This document shows, piece after piece, positions 34,394 to 45,345 of a stretch of 64,000 nucleotides of DNA; position 1 is the first letter of the stretch, and every line of letters begins with the position of its first letter. Below the pieces are notes generated by a model. That model saw nothing but the letters and a program-made list of their open reading frames with translations. It did no database searches and was not told where the DNA came from. Location of the stretch: contig VWZP01002845.1 of assembly GCA_013396995.1 (NCBI GenBank), positions 5,345,482 to 5,409,481 on the forward strand, read 5' to 3'. Origin of the DNA: Dicaeum eximium (taxonomy: Eukaryota > Chordata > Aves > Passeriformes > Dicaeidae). A program made the position numbers and the translations under genes.

Positions 34394-34476
34394 CACATTT
34401 CATTGTCATTTCATTGTCATTTCATTTCATTTCATTTCATTTCATTTCATTTCATTTCATTTCATTTCATATTTCA
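34394..34476. repeat. (TTTCA)n pentanucleotide microsatellite
   Basis: Perfect TTTCA/ATTTC units at about 34417–34470, preceded by two imperfect TTTCATTG units. Confidence 0.95.
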
Positions 34477-35739
34477 CTGTCCTCCCTAGATTTCTTCCTG
34501 ATTGCTATAAAAAATATCCTTGAATACCTGGCCATCCTTATCCCCATCCAGAGGATAAGAAGAAAGCAGAAGAGGTATTGCCTTTCTGAGTCACAGTTTT
34601 TTGGAAGCTGTGTGTGTGCATGTGTGTTTGCATGGCTTGCCTGTGCTAAGGTGTAAAGGTCTCTCTGAGCTATAACGAGAGAAGGGAGCACAATGGCATT
34701 TCTTTTACTTCAGAACGAGCCTTGAAACTCAGCACTTAACCCTCAGCCCCCGCTGCCCTGTGTGGAGGACAGACCCTGAGGTGCACTGCCCAGGCCACAA
34801 GACCCTGCTTTGGTGGTGGTTGCAGGGCTGGCATCCCATTCCTGGTGCGCTTCAAAGCACCAAAGCCTTTCTGAGCAATATTTCATCTCTCAGCCTGCAG
34901 CATCTCTCTTCAGCTGTGTTGGTGGCAGCAGCAGCAGCACTCACAGAGCAGGAGGTGGCAGCATTCAGTGTGTGGGGTTTGCCCAGCAGTGTGCCATTCA
35001 TCTCAGGTGCCCAGCCCTGCCTGGAGGAAGGAGAGGTCCTGCCTTGTGCTCTCGTGGGATGGCAGTCGGTGTCTCAGTAGTGCCAAAGCAGGACAAGGAT
35101 GCTTTCCCTGCGATGCTGGGGGATGGATCTGAGAAAAGCAGGAGCAGCAAAGGTGCTGCCTGTGCAAAGCTCAGTCAAGACTCTCAGCCTCACTATCTTC
35201 CCTGGAGCCATAGATAGAATTGATGCCTTCACAGTTCCCGATGGGGTGGATGCCACAGCAAGGTGCACACAGGGACAGGAAAACTGCCGTGAATCTCCCT
35301 CAGCTTTTCCTTAAAGTAATTAACACCGACCACATACAATTTTTGGGGACAGACTTCTCCCACACCTGCCTAGAAGGCTTCAGTATTGCCCAAGAATGAA
35401 ATAAAAAAATGTCACACACTTCATTATCTCTTGTCTAATTTTAAAATTATTTTGAGAATATTTTATGGATATGCTATCCTAGGCTTAAGGTGATTACAAA
35501 TAAATCATAAACTATTTCATTAAGGGAGGTGTCTCCTAGGTAAATGGATATATCTGTACAACAGGTTTTGGTGAGGTGACATGGCTCTAGTGGCCTTACA
35601 ACCTTGCCTTTCCCCAGCACTGTGTAGGGCTGGCTGTTCTATCAGGTGAAGTTACCATAAATCTTTAGCTCTACAAGGTCCCAGAGCTGTCTTGATTTAG
35701 TTAATGTTAATTTTTCCATTGGTGCAGTTGTAAAAAGGG
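34477..35739. other. Intergenic, no gene seen
   Basis: Mixed-composition DNA with no recognised element. Confidence 0.5.
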
Positions 35740-35928
35740 TATATATATATATATATATACACACATATATATACATATATATCTATATCTATATATATAC
35801 ATACATACATATATATATATACACATGCACGTGTATGTATACATGTGTATATGTGTGTATATATATATGTATACATTTATATATATATGTATTCATTTAT
35901 TTTTTTTTATATATATATATATATATAA
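35740..35928. repeat. (TA)n-rich microsatellite with TATG/TACA variants
   Basis: About 190 bp of alternating TA, ACACATA, TATGTA and T-run units. Strong cruciform or slippage potential; copy number likely polymorphic. Confidence 0.95.
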
Positions 35929-37700
35929 AAATGTACGTGCTAAACAAACTATGTCAGCTGTTAGAAGATAAATACTTTATTCATTAAAATTAAACCATGC
36001 AGTTCTGATTCTGCTTCTACTAATAAAAACACCTTGGCACCATGGTCAAACGATTCATATCAGTTGTGCACGTTTTTTGTTTTCAGAGCAGTGCACAAAG
36101 AAAATCAAAACTGAACACGCTATATTAAAGAAAGGACAGGCAACGTTTCAGCTACCATGTATGCTGCTCAGCCAGGGCAATGTGCTCCACAAATCTTAGA
36201 ATAACATCGAGGTATTTTGTGTGAAAGAAGTCCTCTTTGCAGCTGGATCTGTTTTTACAGTGGCTCCCGAATTGTAATGTCAGTGCCAGACATAGTAAAA
36301 GGTACATGGAAATTGTTCCACTTCATGTTACCAGTGAAAGGTTAATGCTAATGAATAACGATTGAAAAGGTCTGAGGTTTAAAAATGGCTTCATGTCCTG
36401 CAAAAGTTTAAGAAATATTACTTTAATTAATATGGTGCTTTGCTTTTTAAGCAGAACAGCTTTATTTGAATTTTGCTTATATAATGATTAGTAAAAGTTC
36501 TCACTCATTGACTGCATTTTGATGAATAAGGATACACAGGCTCGGATGATAAATTTCTCAGGCAACTTGCAGGAAAAATGACCAGAAATAGTCCTGTTTG
36601 CACACAGATAGTAATGTGCCCAGAGGAAAGAAAAGCAATAGACAAATTACACCTTCTGTTCAAGTTTCCACCTTAGTTTCCACCAAGTTTCATGTAAAAG
36701 GAGAAAACCCCGAAGAGCTGTGCCAAGCTATTTGCTCTCCCCCTCGCTTTCAGCCGAGGGACTGGGAACATCCTCTGGCCAGGGTGCGACAGGTTGTCCT
36801 CATTTTCCTCCTCTTTCCATGGCACTCCCGGGCCCGCAGCGCGGGAGGGCCTGTGGCGCTTCCCGAGGGATGCTCGAGGGTTGCTGCTGCCGGGTACCGG
36901 GCAGGAACCTCCCCGTCGAGGAAAGAAGGCAGATCCGCCTGGCCGACAGCAAACCGGACAGTTCCTACTTCCTTCCAACCGGTGCTTTCTGTTTCTAGTT
37001 CGGCTGTGATTTGTTCCCCACTAAGCTGGAATCCCCGCCGTTGTCGGGACAGGGAAGCTGTTCCTGGAAGCAGGAAAGGCAGGGTGGGCCGGCACGGACT
37101 CCGCTACCCATCCTCCCGCAGGGAAGCCCCGGCCGGGCTCTCTCCCCGCTCCAGCCCGGAGGAGCCGAGCTCTCCCGCACACCGGGCGGGGCCGAAAAAG
37201 CCCCCAGGAGAAGTCCCCGGGGCTCTGCAGTGCCTCGGGGGACAGCCGGCCCCCAGCCTCTGCTGGGGTGTAAAAACAACTCTGCAGAGCGAAACCACGC
37301 CAGAGAGCCACGCCGGGACAGGAGCTCATGCTGCAGAGAGGTTTCTCCTCTCCAAGGCAGAGTCCGAGCTTGCGAAAGAGTTGGAAGAGAGGCAGGAGCT
37401 TTTTCCCAAAGGACAATGTCCCTGGGACCAGCCCTACCTCCTAGATATCTCACGCTGTCTGCTCGCCTTCACCTCGCGACTCTTTCTGTTGCATCCCTGG
37501 GCTGTCATTCCCCTCGAAGAGGCGAGCGCAGCCCTGGAGCCGCGGAGTCCTGCGGAGTCCCGCGGAGCCCAGACGGGCGCGGAGCCGCGGGCAGCAGCGC
37601 GGGGTCTGGCTACTGTGCCGGTCATCGGGGGAGACAAATCCTGCCCGCAGGACACGTGGGCTTTTTCTTTTCTAATTTTTAAAAATATTTCTCTCTCTCT
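35929..37700. other. PDX1 downstream flank
   Basis: AT-rich to 36.6 kb, then increasingly CpG-rich. A homeodomain-motif-rich AT block (36340–36560: TTAATGCTAATGAATAACG, TTTAATTAATATGG, ATAATGATTAG) could be a regulatory element or a distal part of a long PDX1 3' UTR; TTTATT (minus-strand AATAAA) occurs at 35976–35981. Confidence 0.4.
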
Positions 37701-38509
37701 TTTATTTTTTTTTTCTTTCCCTTCCTCTTTCTTTCCCAAAAGCAAAAGAAAACGAAAGAAACCAAGTTTCAGTCTCCAAAGAAGTAAGTAACAGTCCTGA
37801 GAGTGTCCTCGGTAGAGCCGATGCCGTGGGGGGACTGGAAGGGACAGGGACGGCGGCGTACCAGCCCGTGGATGGTCCGGGATGCTCGGGTCCGTGTCCG
37901 CGCTGTGGGCCGAAGGATGCGGCGGGACGCGCTCCGACCGAGCGGCTGTCCGCGGCAAGGAAGGCAGCGTGCGCTCGCTTCTCCTCCTCTTTCCAGACCT
38001 CTCCGTGCACCCAGGGTGACACACACCGTCGGTGGCCACTGAGACGCACCTTCCCCGGGGAAGCTCTCCCGTAGGGCTCGCTGAGGCGCGGGCGGCCCGG
38101 GGGAGCGGGGCCCAGCTCGCCCCAATCCCGGCGGCTCCCTGCGGCCTGCCCTTGTCACAGCTGGGCATCTTACATTTACTTTCGGAGGACGCGAGTTGCG
38201 GAGTGGAGGCACCGCGTTTCCCCGAGGGAAGGCGCGAGTGGGTCGGCACGGCACGGCACGGCACGGCACGGCACGGCTCGGCACGGCACGGCACGGCCCG
38301 GCACGGCTCCGCACGGTTACTGGAGGGACCCTTTCTCCAGGGCCGAGGACTCGGCCCGGGGGCAGCCTGTGTCCCGGCTCTGTCCGACGGCCCGGGCGGG
38401 CCGTGCCGTGCCGTNGCAGTGCACGGCGGAGGGAAGCTGGCGCCAGCCTGTCGGCTCTTTTCCATGTCCCATCCTTTTCCTCGTCCCGGGCCGTGGGGCT
38501 CCCCGCGGC
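37701..38509 (-). other. PDX1: Probable PDX1 3' UTR
   Basis: From the PDX1 stop to the first minus-strand AATAAA (plus-strand TTTATT at 37701–37706). It is GC-rich near the gene, includes the CGGCA repeat and an N at 38415. A longer UTR reaching about 35.98 kb cannot be excluded. Confidence 0.4.
38243..38316. repeat. (CGGCA)n GC-rich microsatellite
   Basis: About 14 units of GGCAC with a few CGGCT, GGCCC and TCCGC variants, roughly 200–270 bp downstream of the PDX1 stop. GGCACGG-type C/G-rich pentamers. Confidence 0.93.
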
Positions 38510-38898
38510 TCACCGAGAGTCCTGCTGCCTTCTGGGGATTAGGCTGGGGGCGAGAAGGTCCCTGGAGGCTCCCGAGGGAAGGTTCTCGGCGGGGCATGGC
38601 TGGAGATCCTCCTTGGTCTGGAGCTCTCCGGAGGACACAACGCAGTCTTGCTCGGCGTCATTGCTGTTGCCCGCCCCTCGCTTTTTGTCTTCTTCTTTCT
38701 TCCACTTCATCCGCCGGTTCTGGAACCAGATCTTGATGTGCCTCTCGGTCAAGTTCAACATGACAGCCAGCTCCACCCGCCGCGGCCTGGAGATGTACTT
38801 GTTGAAGAGAAACTCCTTCTCCAGCTCCAGCAGCTGTGCCCGTGTGTACGCCGTCCTCGTCCTCTTGTTCTCCTCCGGTTCCACCGTGTAGGATCCAC
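38510..38898 (-). CDS. PDX1: PDX1 coding exon 2 (homeodomain and C-terminus)
   Basis: Begins after the minus-strand CTCTCCAG acceptor (plus-strand CT at 38899–38900) and reads GGSYTVEPEENKRTRTAYT, then the full homeodomain and tail to QQDSR and TGA (plus TCA 38510–38512). Confidence 0.98.
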
Positions 38899-40541
38899 CT
38901 GGAGAGAAGAGAGAGTCACCCTGGGCCCGCCCGGTCGCCCCCTGGGGCTGCGGGGACCCCGATCCAAGAGCCCTGCGCGGGGCGGAGGATACGCGGGGGG
39001 AAGCGAGCGGGGTGAGGGGGAGGCCTCGGGGAGCTCTCCTGCTGGGCACAGTGAGGGGGTGCTGCTGAAGGCAGTCACCGCTGCTGTTATTTTATTTTAC
39101 AATAATTTAATATTTTTTAACAATGATTTGGATGAGGTTTTCAGGGAAGCGCCGTCTCTGGAGCCGAGGGAGAAACTCACGTGCCACCGTTTGCGTGACA
39201 CTGAAAGCTTAGAAAGGCTCCCCGATCCAGAGCCGCAATTGTTCAGGTTCGCGTTGAAATGAAATTTTTTAAAAAAAATTTTAAAAAAAGTTAGAAAAGA
39301 AAAAGAAAAAACTCCACCACACGCACACAAGCCAAAGCAAAATGGACAAATTTAATTCCTAAAAAAAACCCCAATGCACCAAAAAACCCCCTCTTTTATT
39401 TAATAATTTTTATAATTAGTGGGCCTGCCGTGCCGGGAGTTGTGCCGCAGCCGCTCCATTTCGCCACGTTAATAAAACCTTGGTTTTCTTGTTCCCGTAA
39501 AAAGCGGCAGCAGCGGGATCGCCATTCCCAGCGCGGCCGCCGCAGTCCTGCGTGGGCACTGGGGGCAGGTGGTACAGGCGGGGACATCGAAAGGGGCCGG
39601 AGTAGGGCACGGAAACTCAGGGCCGCTTTTGCCAGTGCCAGCGCCCTTCTGGGAACGTTTTTGGGGTTGATACCATCTGCGGGGAACGGTGCTTTAAACA
39701 GTCAGAACGAAATAAACATTTTAAGAGAGATACGTGGACTCTCCCACAGCTCATCTTCCTATTCCCATGATTCTGTATTTATATATACAGTGTTTGTAAA
39801 TGTAAACCTATGTATAAAACTTATGTATTTAAAAATATATATTTAAATACACATATAATGTTTGCAAAGTGATGCGATCTATGTATGTATATAAATAAAC
39901 ATTAAAATCCATGTATATATGTATAAAAATGTTGGTAAATCTGAAACTATACATGCATGAGTTTGTATCTGAAAAAAACCCTTGTTCTGTTACTTCAAAC
40001 TAGACTGGAGCTACCGGGAAAGCGGAACGCCCGCGGTCTCCGGAGGGCCGAGGTCGGTCGGGCCCCGGGACAAGGCCGATAAGCGCGGGGCGAGCGGCGG
40101 AGCCCGGGGCCGGGCACGGCGTGTGGCACCGAGCCGGGCTCGCCGCGGCGTCCTGGGCGCCTTTTCCTGGCAACAGCGCAAAGCCCCGCACCATCTATGG
40201 ACGCCTAAATCCCAAGGGTTCCCATGAAAAATAAATCGTCGGGCCATATAGTTTGCCACATACACAGTACAGAATATGTGCGGGGTTTGGCTGAGCGCTC
40301 TGTCGCACTGGGCACAGCGCGGTGCCCCTTTCTCCTCCTGCAGCGTGCTCCGGCAGGAACCCGGCACGCACACCACACCGACCGGGTCATGCACGGCCCC
40401 TGCCTGCTCCTCCCGGGAGGGCTGGGGACAACAGGCAAGAATTTTAGGCTTCCACGGGGAAAGTTTCGCTTTCCTGCGGGTTTTGTCATTCTTCGGGTAA
40501 AGAGAAAGAGGAAAAAAAAGGTGTAGTTCAAAAGTTAGGTT

Positions 40542-40599
<58 letters not shown>

Positions 40600-42071
40600 T
40601 CCCGAAATTCATTCAACTCATGGAAAACAATCTGATTTTCTCTCTCCCTCTCCCCACCTCCGCCCTGGCACCATCCCTGCCACCGTGTCCGCGGCCTGGG
40701 ACAGCACACTCTTCTACCCTTGTGGGCAGATGCCCCTCTAGGGAGACTGAGGACGCTCACCTGTCCTTCCCTCGCCCTTGGCCTGCCTCATGCAATTCCC
40801 AAACTATTTCGCGGAGATTTTAATACTCCGGCCCTTTTCCCAACTGTCTATTTGAACAAAGACATTAATATAATATTTGCCGTATAGGCGTGACGGAGGC
40901 GCAGGACACGATAACATTGTGCCGGCAGAGACAGAAATATTGTTGGGCAGCGGAACTTTCTGCCTAGATAGAGTTTCTTCCCCTCACTGGCGGCTCTGCT
41001 TCGTTTGTGCATTGTTTTCTGTGCCCTGTTGTTTTCACCTGGAGAGGTGCATTTGTGGCTAAAACCCGCCGGGGAGCAGGAGGAGCGGGATCGACGGGCC
41101 AAGATGGGAGATGGGCTCTGTGCCGGGGGGAGCTGACAGGCAGCCGAGAGGGTCTCGGCGGCTGTCCTGAGGGCTCGGGGGCTGCTCCGCGGCCTCCCGG
41201 TGGGCGCAGGGACGCGGGGCGCGGGGCTGTCCCCTCCTGCCAGCCCTGCCTGCCGCTTCCCCGCCCGCTCCTCCTCGCAGGTGCCTCCGCGACCCGGCCT
41301 CCGCTCGGAGCTCGCCGCGCCCGGGGGACACCGTGCTGCCCGCGGGAGCGGGTCCCGGGAGGCGTCACGACGTCCCGGCTTGGCCACAATTAGTTAATTG
41401 GTGAAAAATAATTCGTTAATAATTGCTGAGGCGCAGGGAGCGGTGAGCGCGCCGGCGGGGACTGGAGCGCCGGCTCCCACCCCAGCGTTCAACCCCACTA
41501 ACGGCCCCAGAGCAGAGGGTCTGCAGAGGCTGGCGGAGGGGAAACGACCCTCTAGGACCTCTCCACTCTACATCTGAGCGGTGGGAGCAGGACTGGTGCA
41601 AGGGAGGGCTCCTGAGCGCCGAGCGGGACAGAAGCGGGGACGGGGCGGGGGCAGAGGGATGCGGCGGGGCTTACCGGTCCACTGTCCCTTCCAGGCGTGC
41701 GATTTGGTGGACTTCATCCAGGCGAAAGGCACCTGCACTCGGGGCTCCTCTACAGCCCCCGTGTCCGCCCCGTCTGCGAAAGGCAGCGCGTCCTGGTGAG
41801 GAGGAGGAAGATGAGGGTGGTGGTGGTGATGGTGATGAAGGTGGGAGACCCCGGCATCCTCAGTGATGGGGGGCACCTCGTAAGGTGAAATGTCAGGCGG
41901 GCTGCCTTGCTCGAGAGCTCCTAAGGCGCTGGAATAAGGAGTCTGTTGCTGCCTGCCCATGTACAGGCAGGCGGGGGGGCTGGGGTTGTAGTCCTGCGCT
42001 TGGGATCTCTGAAACGCGCACGACTCCTTGTAGAGCTGCGCCGAGGCGTAATACTGCTCCTCGGTGTTCAT
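38510..42071 (-). CDS. PDX1: PDX1 (IPF1), pancreatic and duodenal homeobox 1
   Basis: Nuclear homeodomain activator required for pancreas and duodenum formation and for insulin-gene transcription in beta cells. Coding exons on the – strand are 42071–41675 and 38898–38510 (GT/AG intron, phase 1), giving 261 aa. The start MNTEEQYYASAQLYK matches the conserved N-terminus; ACLYMGRQ and GALEQGSPPDISPYEVPP are PDX1-specific. Then come a His run, a PBX-binding motif reading FAWMKSTK (residues 116–123; other vertebrates I know have FPWMK), KGQWTGGSY and the homeodomain (about 143–202) with RTAYTRAQLLELEKEFLFNK and KIWFQNRRMKWKK, which is also the nuclear-localisation and cell-penetrating segment. The C-terminal tail is shorter than in mammals but keeps an EQDCVVSSGE stretch like human EQDCAVTSGE. 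GSX and HOX proteins are excluded by the N-terminal motifs. Confidence 0.98.
40542..40598. repeat. (TTA)n microsatellite
   Basis: Perfect ATT/TTA trinucleotide run of about 19 units inside the PDX1 intron. Confidence 0.97.
41386..41425. promoter_or_regulatory. Homeodomain-site cluster in PDX1 intron, near exon 1
   Basis: Forty bases hold an inverted pair CAATTAGTTAATTG (41387–41400) and then ATAATTCGTTAATAATTG (41408–41425), at least four TAATT or ATTA cores in otherwise GC-rich DNA. PDX1 itself prefers TAATT-type sites, so autoregulation is conceivable. Confidence 0.35.
41675..42071 (-). CDS. PDX1: PDX1 coding exon 1
   Basis: Start codon is the plus-strand CAT at 42069–42071. The exon encodes 132 residues plus one base and ends ACCG|GTAAGC (plus-strand AC at 41673–41674). 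It carries the N-terminal activation domain, the His run and the FAWMK motif. Confidence 0.97.
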
Positions 42072-43200
42072 GGCGAGCGGGGCCGAGGGGGCTTCGCAGC
42101 TTAGGGACACATAGGGCTGCTCCCGCTCGCCGAGCCCGGGATGCCTCTTTGACAGCTGGCGGCCCCGCCGGGCCCCACCGCCCGCCCGGCTCCCGCCGCC
42201 TCCCCATAGGCGCCTCTCCCCCACGTGAGCCCTCCCGCAGCCCTCCGGGGCGGGGCGCGGGCCCTAGGAGGCCACCCGGGGTGGCCCTGGTCCCTCAACC
42301 CCCTTCCTTCCCCTCAGCCGGGCCCGAGACCCCTACCCTTGTGCTGGGTGCTGCTCCCAGCTTTGGGGTGAGGAGTCCCGCGGCGATGGGCGTGCGGGGC
42401 CGGGCAGGAGCTCAGGGGATTGCGGCCATGCGCTGGGCGCTCCGGGACGGATGGTCCTTAAACTCATCTTTTCCCTCTCCCCTTTGCTTGGCCAGAAGCT
42501 GCTCATCCCCCAGTGACCCCCGGGCACGGAGAGGAAAATCCTCGGAGGGCCGGGGTAGACTCGGCTCCTGGAGGGGTTTAGCGACGGGGCACTTTTGGCT
42601 GTGAGGGCATCTCCCCTAGGGATGTGGGTGTCCAGGGACGGGCAGGGCGCTCCCTCGGGGGTACCCGTGATCCGGAGCCCTGGGCGAAGGCCAGCAGCGG
42701 CCGGTGGGGGACCACAATGCTATCACCGGAGCGAGCGATAGGCAGCGGATTGTTTGTCCAAGAGGTAAATTTGGGAGCCTTCCCCGCGGCTTGGGCTGCA
42801 ATGTGTTGACCCTCGGAGATAATGTGCTCCGAGCTGGTGCCGGTTGACTTGGTGACGAGGCCATGAGGAGGCGGAGAGCTACCGAAAGGGACAAAGATCA
42901 TTTTCCTGCCTCCCTGCGCTCGGCCCGGCCGCCGCTTTCTCCTGCTCGGGTGCAGGCACGTTTCCTATCTGCCCGGCCCGCCTCCCCTCACCGCCGCTTC
43001 CCCGGCACCGCCGCTCCGGCCGCCTTCGTCGGGCTGCGCTCCCGCGGCTCTGGGTCGGGCGGGTGCGTGTGGCCCGGCCCGGCCTGGCTTGGCTCGGCTC
43101 GGCTCGGCCAGTGGTGATGCACGCCCTGAGCGGCGAAGCAGGAGGGTCCCGGTCCCTCGCTCCTGCGCCCTGTTCCGTGGGATCATAAACCCGCCCAGTC
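42072..43200 (-). promoter_or_regulatory. PDX1: PDX1 promoter and upstream CpG island
   Basis: GC-rich, CpG-rich DNA directly upstream of PDX1 with no clear TATA box. An E-box CACGTG is at 42222–42227, 151 bp before the start codon; mammalian Pdx1 has a USF-bound E-box in its proximal promoter. A DR1-type GGGACAAAGATCA (42888–42900), compatible with HNF4 or related receptors, lies about 820 bp upstream. In mammals an antisense lncRNA starts near this position, but nothing here proves one. Confidence 0.55.
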
Positions 43201-43400
43201 CATTACGCTTTGAGTTTCCGCTCTGAGCTCACGCGGGTAGCCCATCTCTTAGAAAGCACACTGAGCCTTTGATTCAATATTGAGCCATTAAGCGATTGCT
43301 TTCCCAAGCCATTTAACAGCAGCTCTTATGGATAAATAAACAAAAAAGGCTGTAAACCAATTATAGTGCGGATAGCGAAAAAGTATTTTATTAGCGGGAA
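43200..43400. promoter_or_regulatory. Candidate PDX1 upstream enhancer
   Basis: Low-CpG block 1.1–1.3 kb upstream of the PDX1 start, flanked by CpG-rich DNA. It contains CTTTGATTC, a 10-bp palindrome TCAATATTGA, GCCATTAAGCG, a strong FOX motif AAATAAACA (43334–43342), AACCAATTATAGT (43355–43367) and TTTTATTAGCG. Mammalian Pdx1 upstream areas I–III use FOXA and PDX1 sites; homology is not shown here. Confidence 0.4.
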
Positions 43401-45129
43401 TTACAGATAGACAGGGCTACTGCTCAGGCTCCCTGCGCCCGGCACCTGCCCCCTCCATCCCCTGGCATTCCGGGCAGGGTACGCGGCCCGGCGGGGATGC
43501 TCAGCTCCGTTCGTGGTGGCTCCTCCATCCGCGCCCGCGATGCCTCCATTCAGGTCTCTTGCAGGCACGGGTGTCCTTTGATTCGGAGATGACTTGTGCC
43601 CCGACCCCAGAGCAGCACCCACAGCCCCTTCCCCAGTGATCTGTTACCTTGAGCATTTACTGCTCCGGGTTTTCCACGGGGAACCGGCACGGACAAACAA
43701 ACCCGAGGCCATAAAACCCAGAGCAAATTGATTCATCGCCTGGGAGGACCATTACCTGGTGTCTTAATGCGGTCCTCTCTCTATAACGAACGTTTCTAAA
43801 CAGAGCAAACACTTCACCCTCCAAAGCAAATGAATTTCGTATAATTTAGAGCTAATTCTCTTTCATTCTGCCTGCGTGAGCAGGCGATAAGGGCACGCTT
43901 TGCCGTTCTGACAACAGGGTGGCGAGCTGCAGGGCAGGAAAAGGGCCCCGCTGGGTATCCCGGCACTGGGCACCTCGGCCACGTCCCGGGGGTGGTGATG
44001 ACCGGCTCAGGAGCCAGATCCCGGAGATCACCTCTGCCTGCCTCCTCGACCTGGGATGCAATCACTGATACTTGGCTTGAGTCCTTCCACAGCTGAGGGC
44101 TCCCGGGAGAAGTCTCTGAGCAGTGAATGGGTCCCACCGGAGCGGGAAATGATCCACTTGATGTGGAGAATGGGTGATGGAGGAGGCCGATGGGAATGAT
44201 GGGAATGGCCAGTGGCCCCACTTGCCCCAGAACTGGGCTCTGCAGACACAAATCTGTCCCTGAGAGTGGTCAATATGTGTCCCTGATAGAGTTGCAGAGG
44301 GGTGTGCATACAAGACACCAAAACATCTTCTACTAAACTCCTGAAATGTTCTGCTCCAAGGAGTTCCCTAGTGCTATGAATGTAATAGTCCCCAGCTGAT
44401 TTTTCCACATTTTAAGTCTCCCCTGAAACTTTATGTAAACATTTTGCCTCCCACCACCTTGCAGCAAAATATTTCCTAGATTAAGTGCTGCCATGAGAGA
44501 CACTGTTGACCCTGCAGCTGTCTGCATTTAAACAGTCTTAATTTTCCAACTAGAAGAGCCTTGAGATGTGTAGATACAGCGTAAGAAATTAAAAGGTGCA
44601 TCTTTGCCTCTAGCTCGTTTGTGGACTTTGAATGGTGAGCCCAGGTTCTCCTGTATATACATTGTCCTCTCCCTGCTGAGAACTTCCCTGTCTTTACTCC
44701 CCAAGTCTTGTTTTGGCAGCCTTGGAATGACAAGAAACCTGTAGGCAACCATGCAAAGAAGAAATGTCTGATACAAATGTCTTTATTCCCACTGGTAGAT
44801 GTACAGTCAAGTTTTAAGCATTGAAAACAGAGAAAAGTAATGGGCATGTTGCACACAGGAACAAATCAACAATGGATCAGGTAGAATTTCCCCCACCTTA
44901 AACCCCATCTGGATGTATGCTGCAGTTCAGCTGGAGATCCTGTTCTTTACCTGCTCTAGGAAGTTTTAAAGGACTGTAGAAGTCCCTCATAACTGGGGAT
45001 ATTTATGGCCTGCATGTTTGCTTAAATCCCCCAACTTCATCCATGGAGCTGAAAAGCTGAGTGATGTGTCTGATGCGTGGTCCCAAAAGCCAATTAACAC
45101 AGTTGTAGTTCAGGCTGAGAGCAACCTCC
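43401..45129. other. PDX1 upstream intergenic DNA
   Basis: Non-coding; CpG-rich only to about 43.7 kb, then mixed. No gene found. Confidence 0.5.
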
Positions 45130-45345
45130 AGATTTTGATATCTCCATAACCCATCTGAGCAGCCTGTTTCAGTGTTTGTCAACCTCAAAGCAAGGAAGTT
45201 TTTCCTCATATTCAGATGGAATTTCCCTTGTTTCTGTTTGTGCCTGTTCTGCCTTGTCTTGTCACTGGACACCACTGAAAAGAGTGACCCCATCCTCTGA
45301 CACTCACCCTTAAGGTATTTGTACACATAAACTGTAATTTTTATA
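45130..45345 (-). mobile_element. CR1-type LINE fragment (diverged)
   Basis: Contains AAGTTTTTCCTCATATTCAG, GATGGAATTTCCCTTGTTTC, GTTTGTGCCTGTTCTGCC, TTGTCACTGGACACCACTGA and GTGACCCCATCCTCTGACAC, a phrase order typical of CR1 3' regions in reverse complement. More diverged than the copy at 25.5 kb; edges approximate. Confidence 0.7.

Larger units (their letters stand above)
38899..41674 (-). other. PDX1: PDX1 intron 1
   Basis: 2.78-kb intron. It contains an AT-rich block with homeodomain-type sites (39390–39480), a tract of repeated TATGTAT/TATATA motifs (39770–39960), a (TTA)n microsatellite (40542–40598) and a cluster of TAATT cores near exon 1 (41386–41425). GC content rises towards both exons. 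Confidence 0.9.

Noticed and set aside
36598..37791. 397-codon + strand frame downstream of PDX1
   Set aside because: Low-complexity and GC-rich, overlapped by several frames on both strands, no recognised domain or splice support; probably antisense to the PDX1 3' region.
37434..38597. 387-codon minus-strand frame ending near PDX1
   Set aside because: Crosses an N and the CGGCA repeat (PCRAVPCRAEP-like runs) and overlaps the PDX1 stop in another frame; a chance frame.
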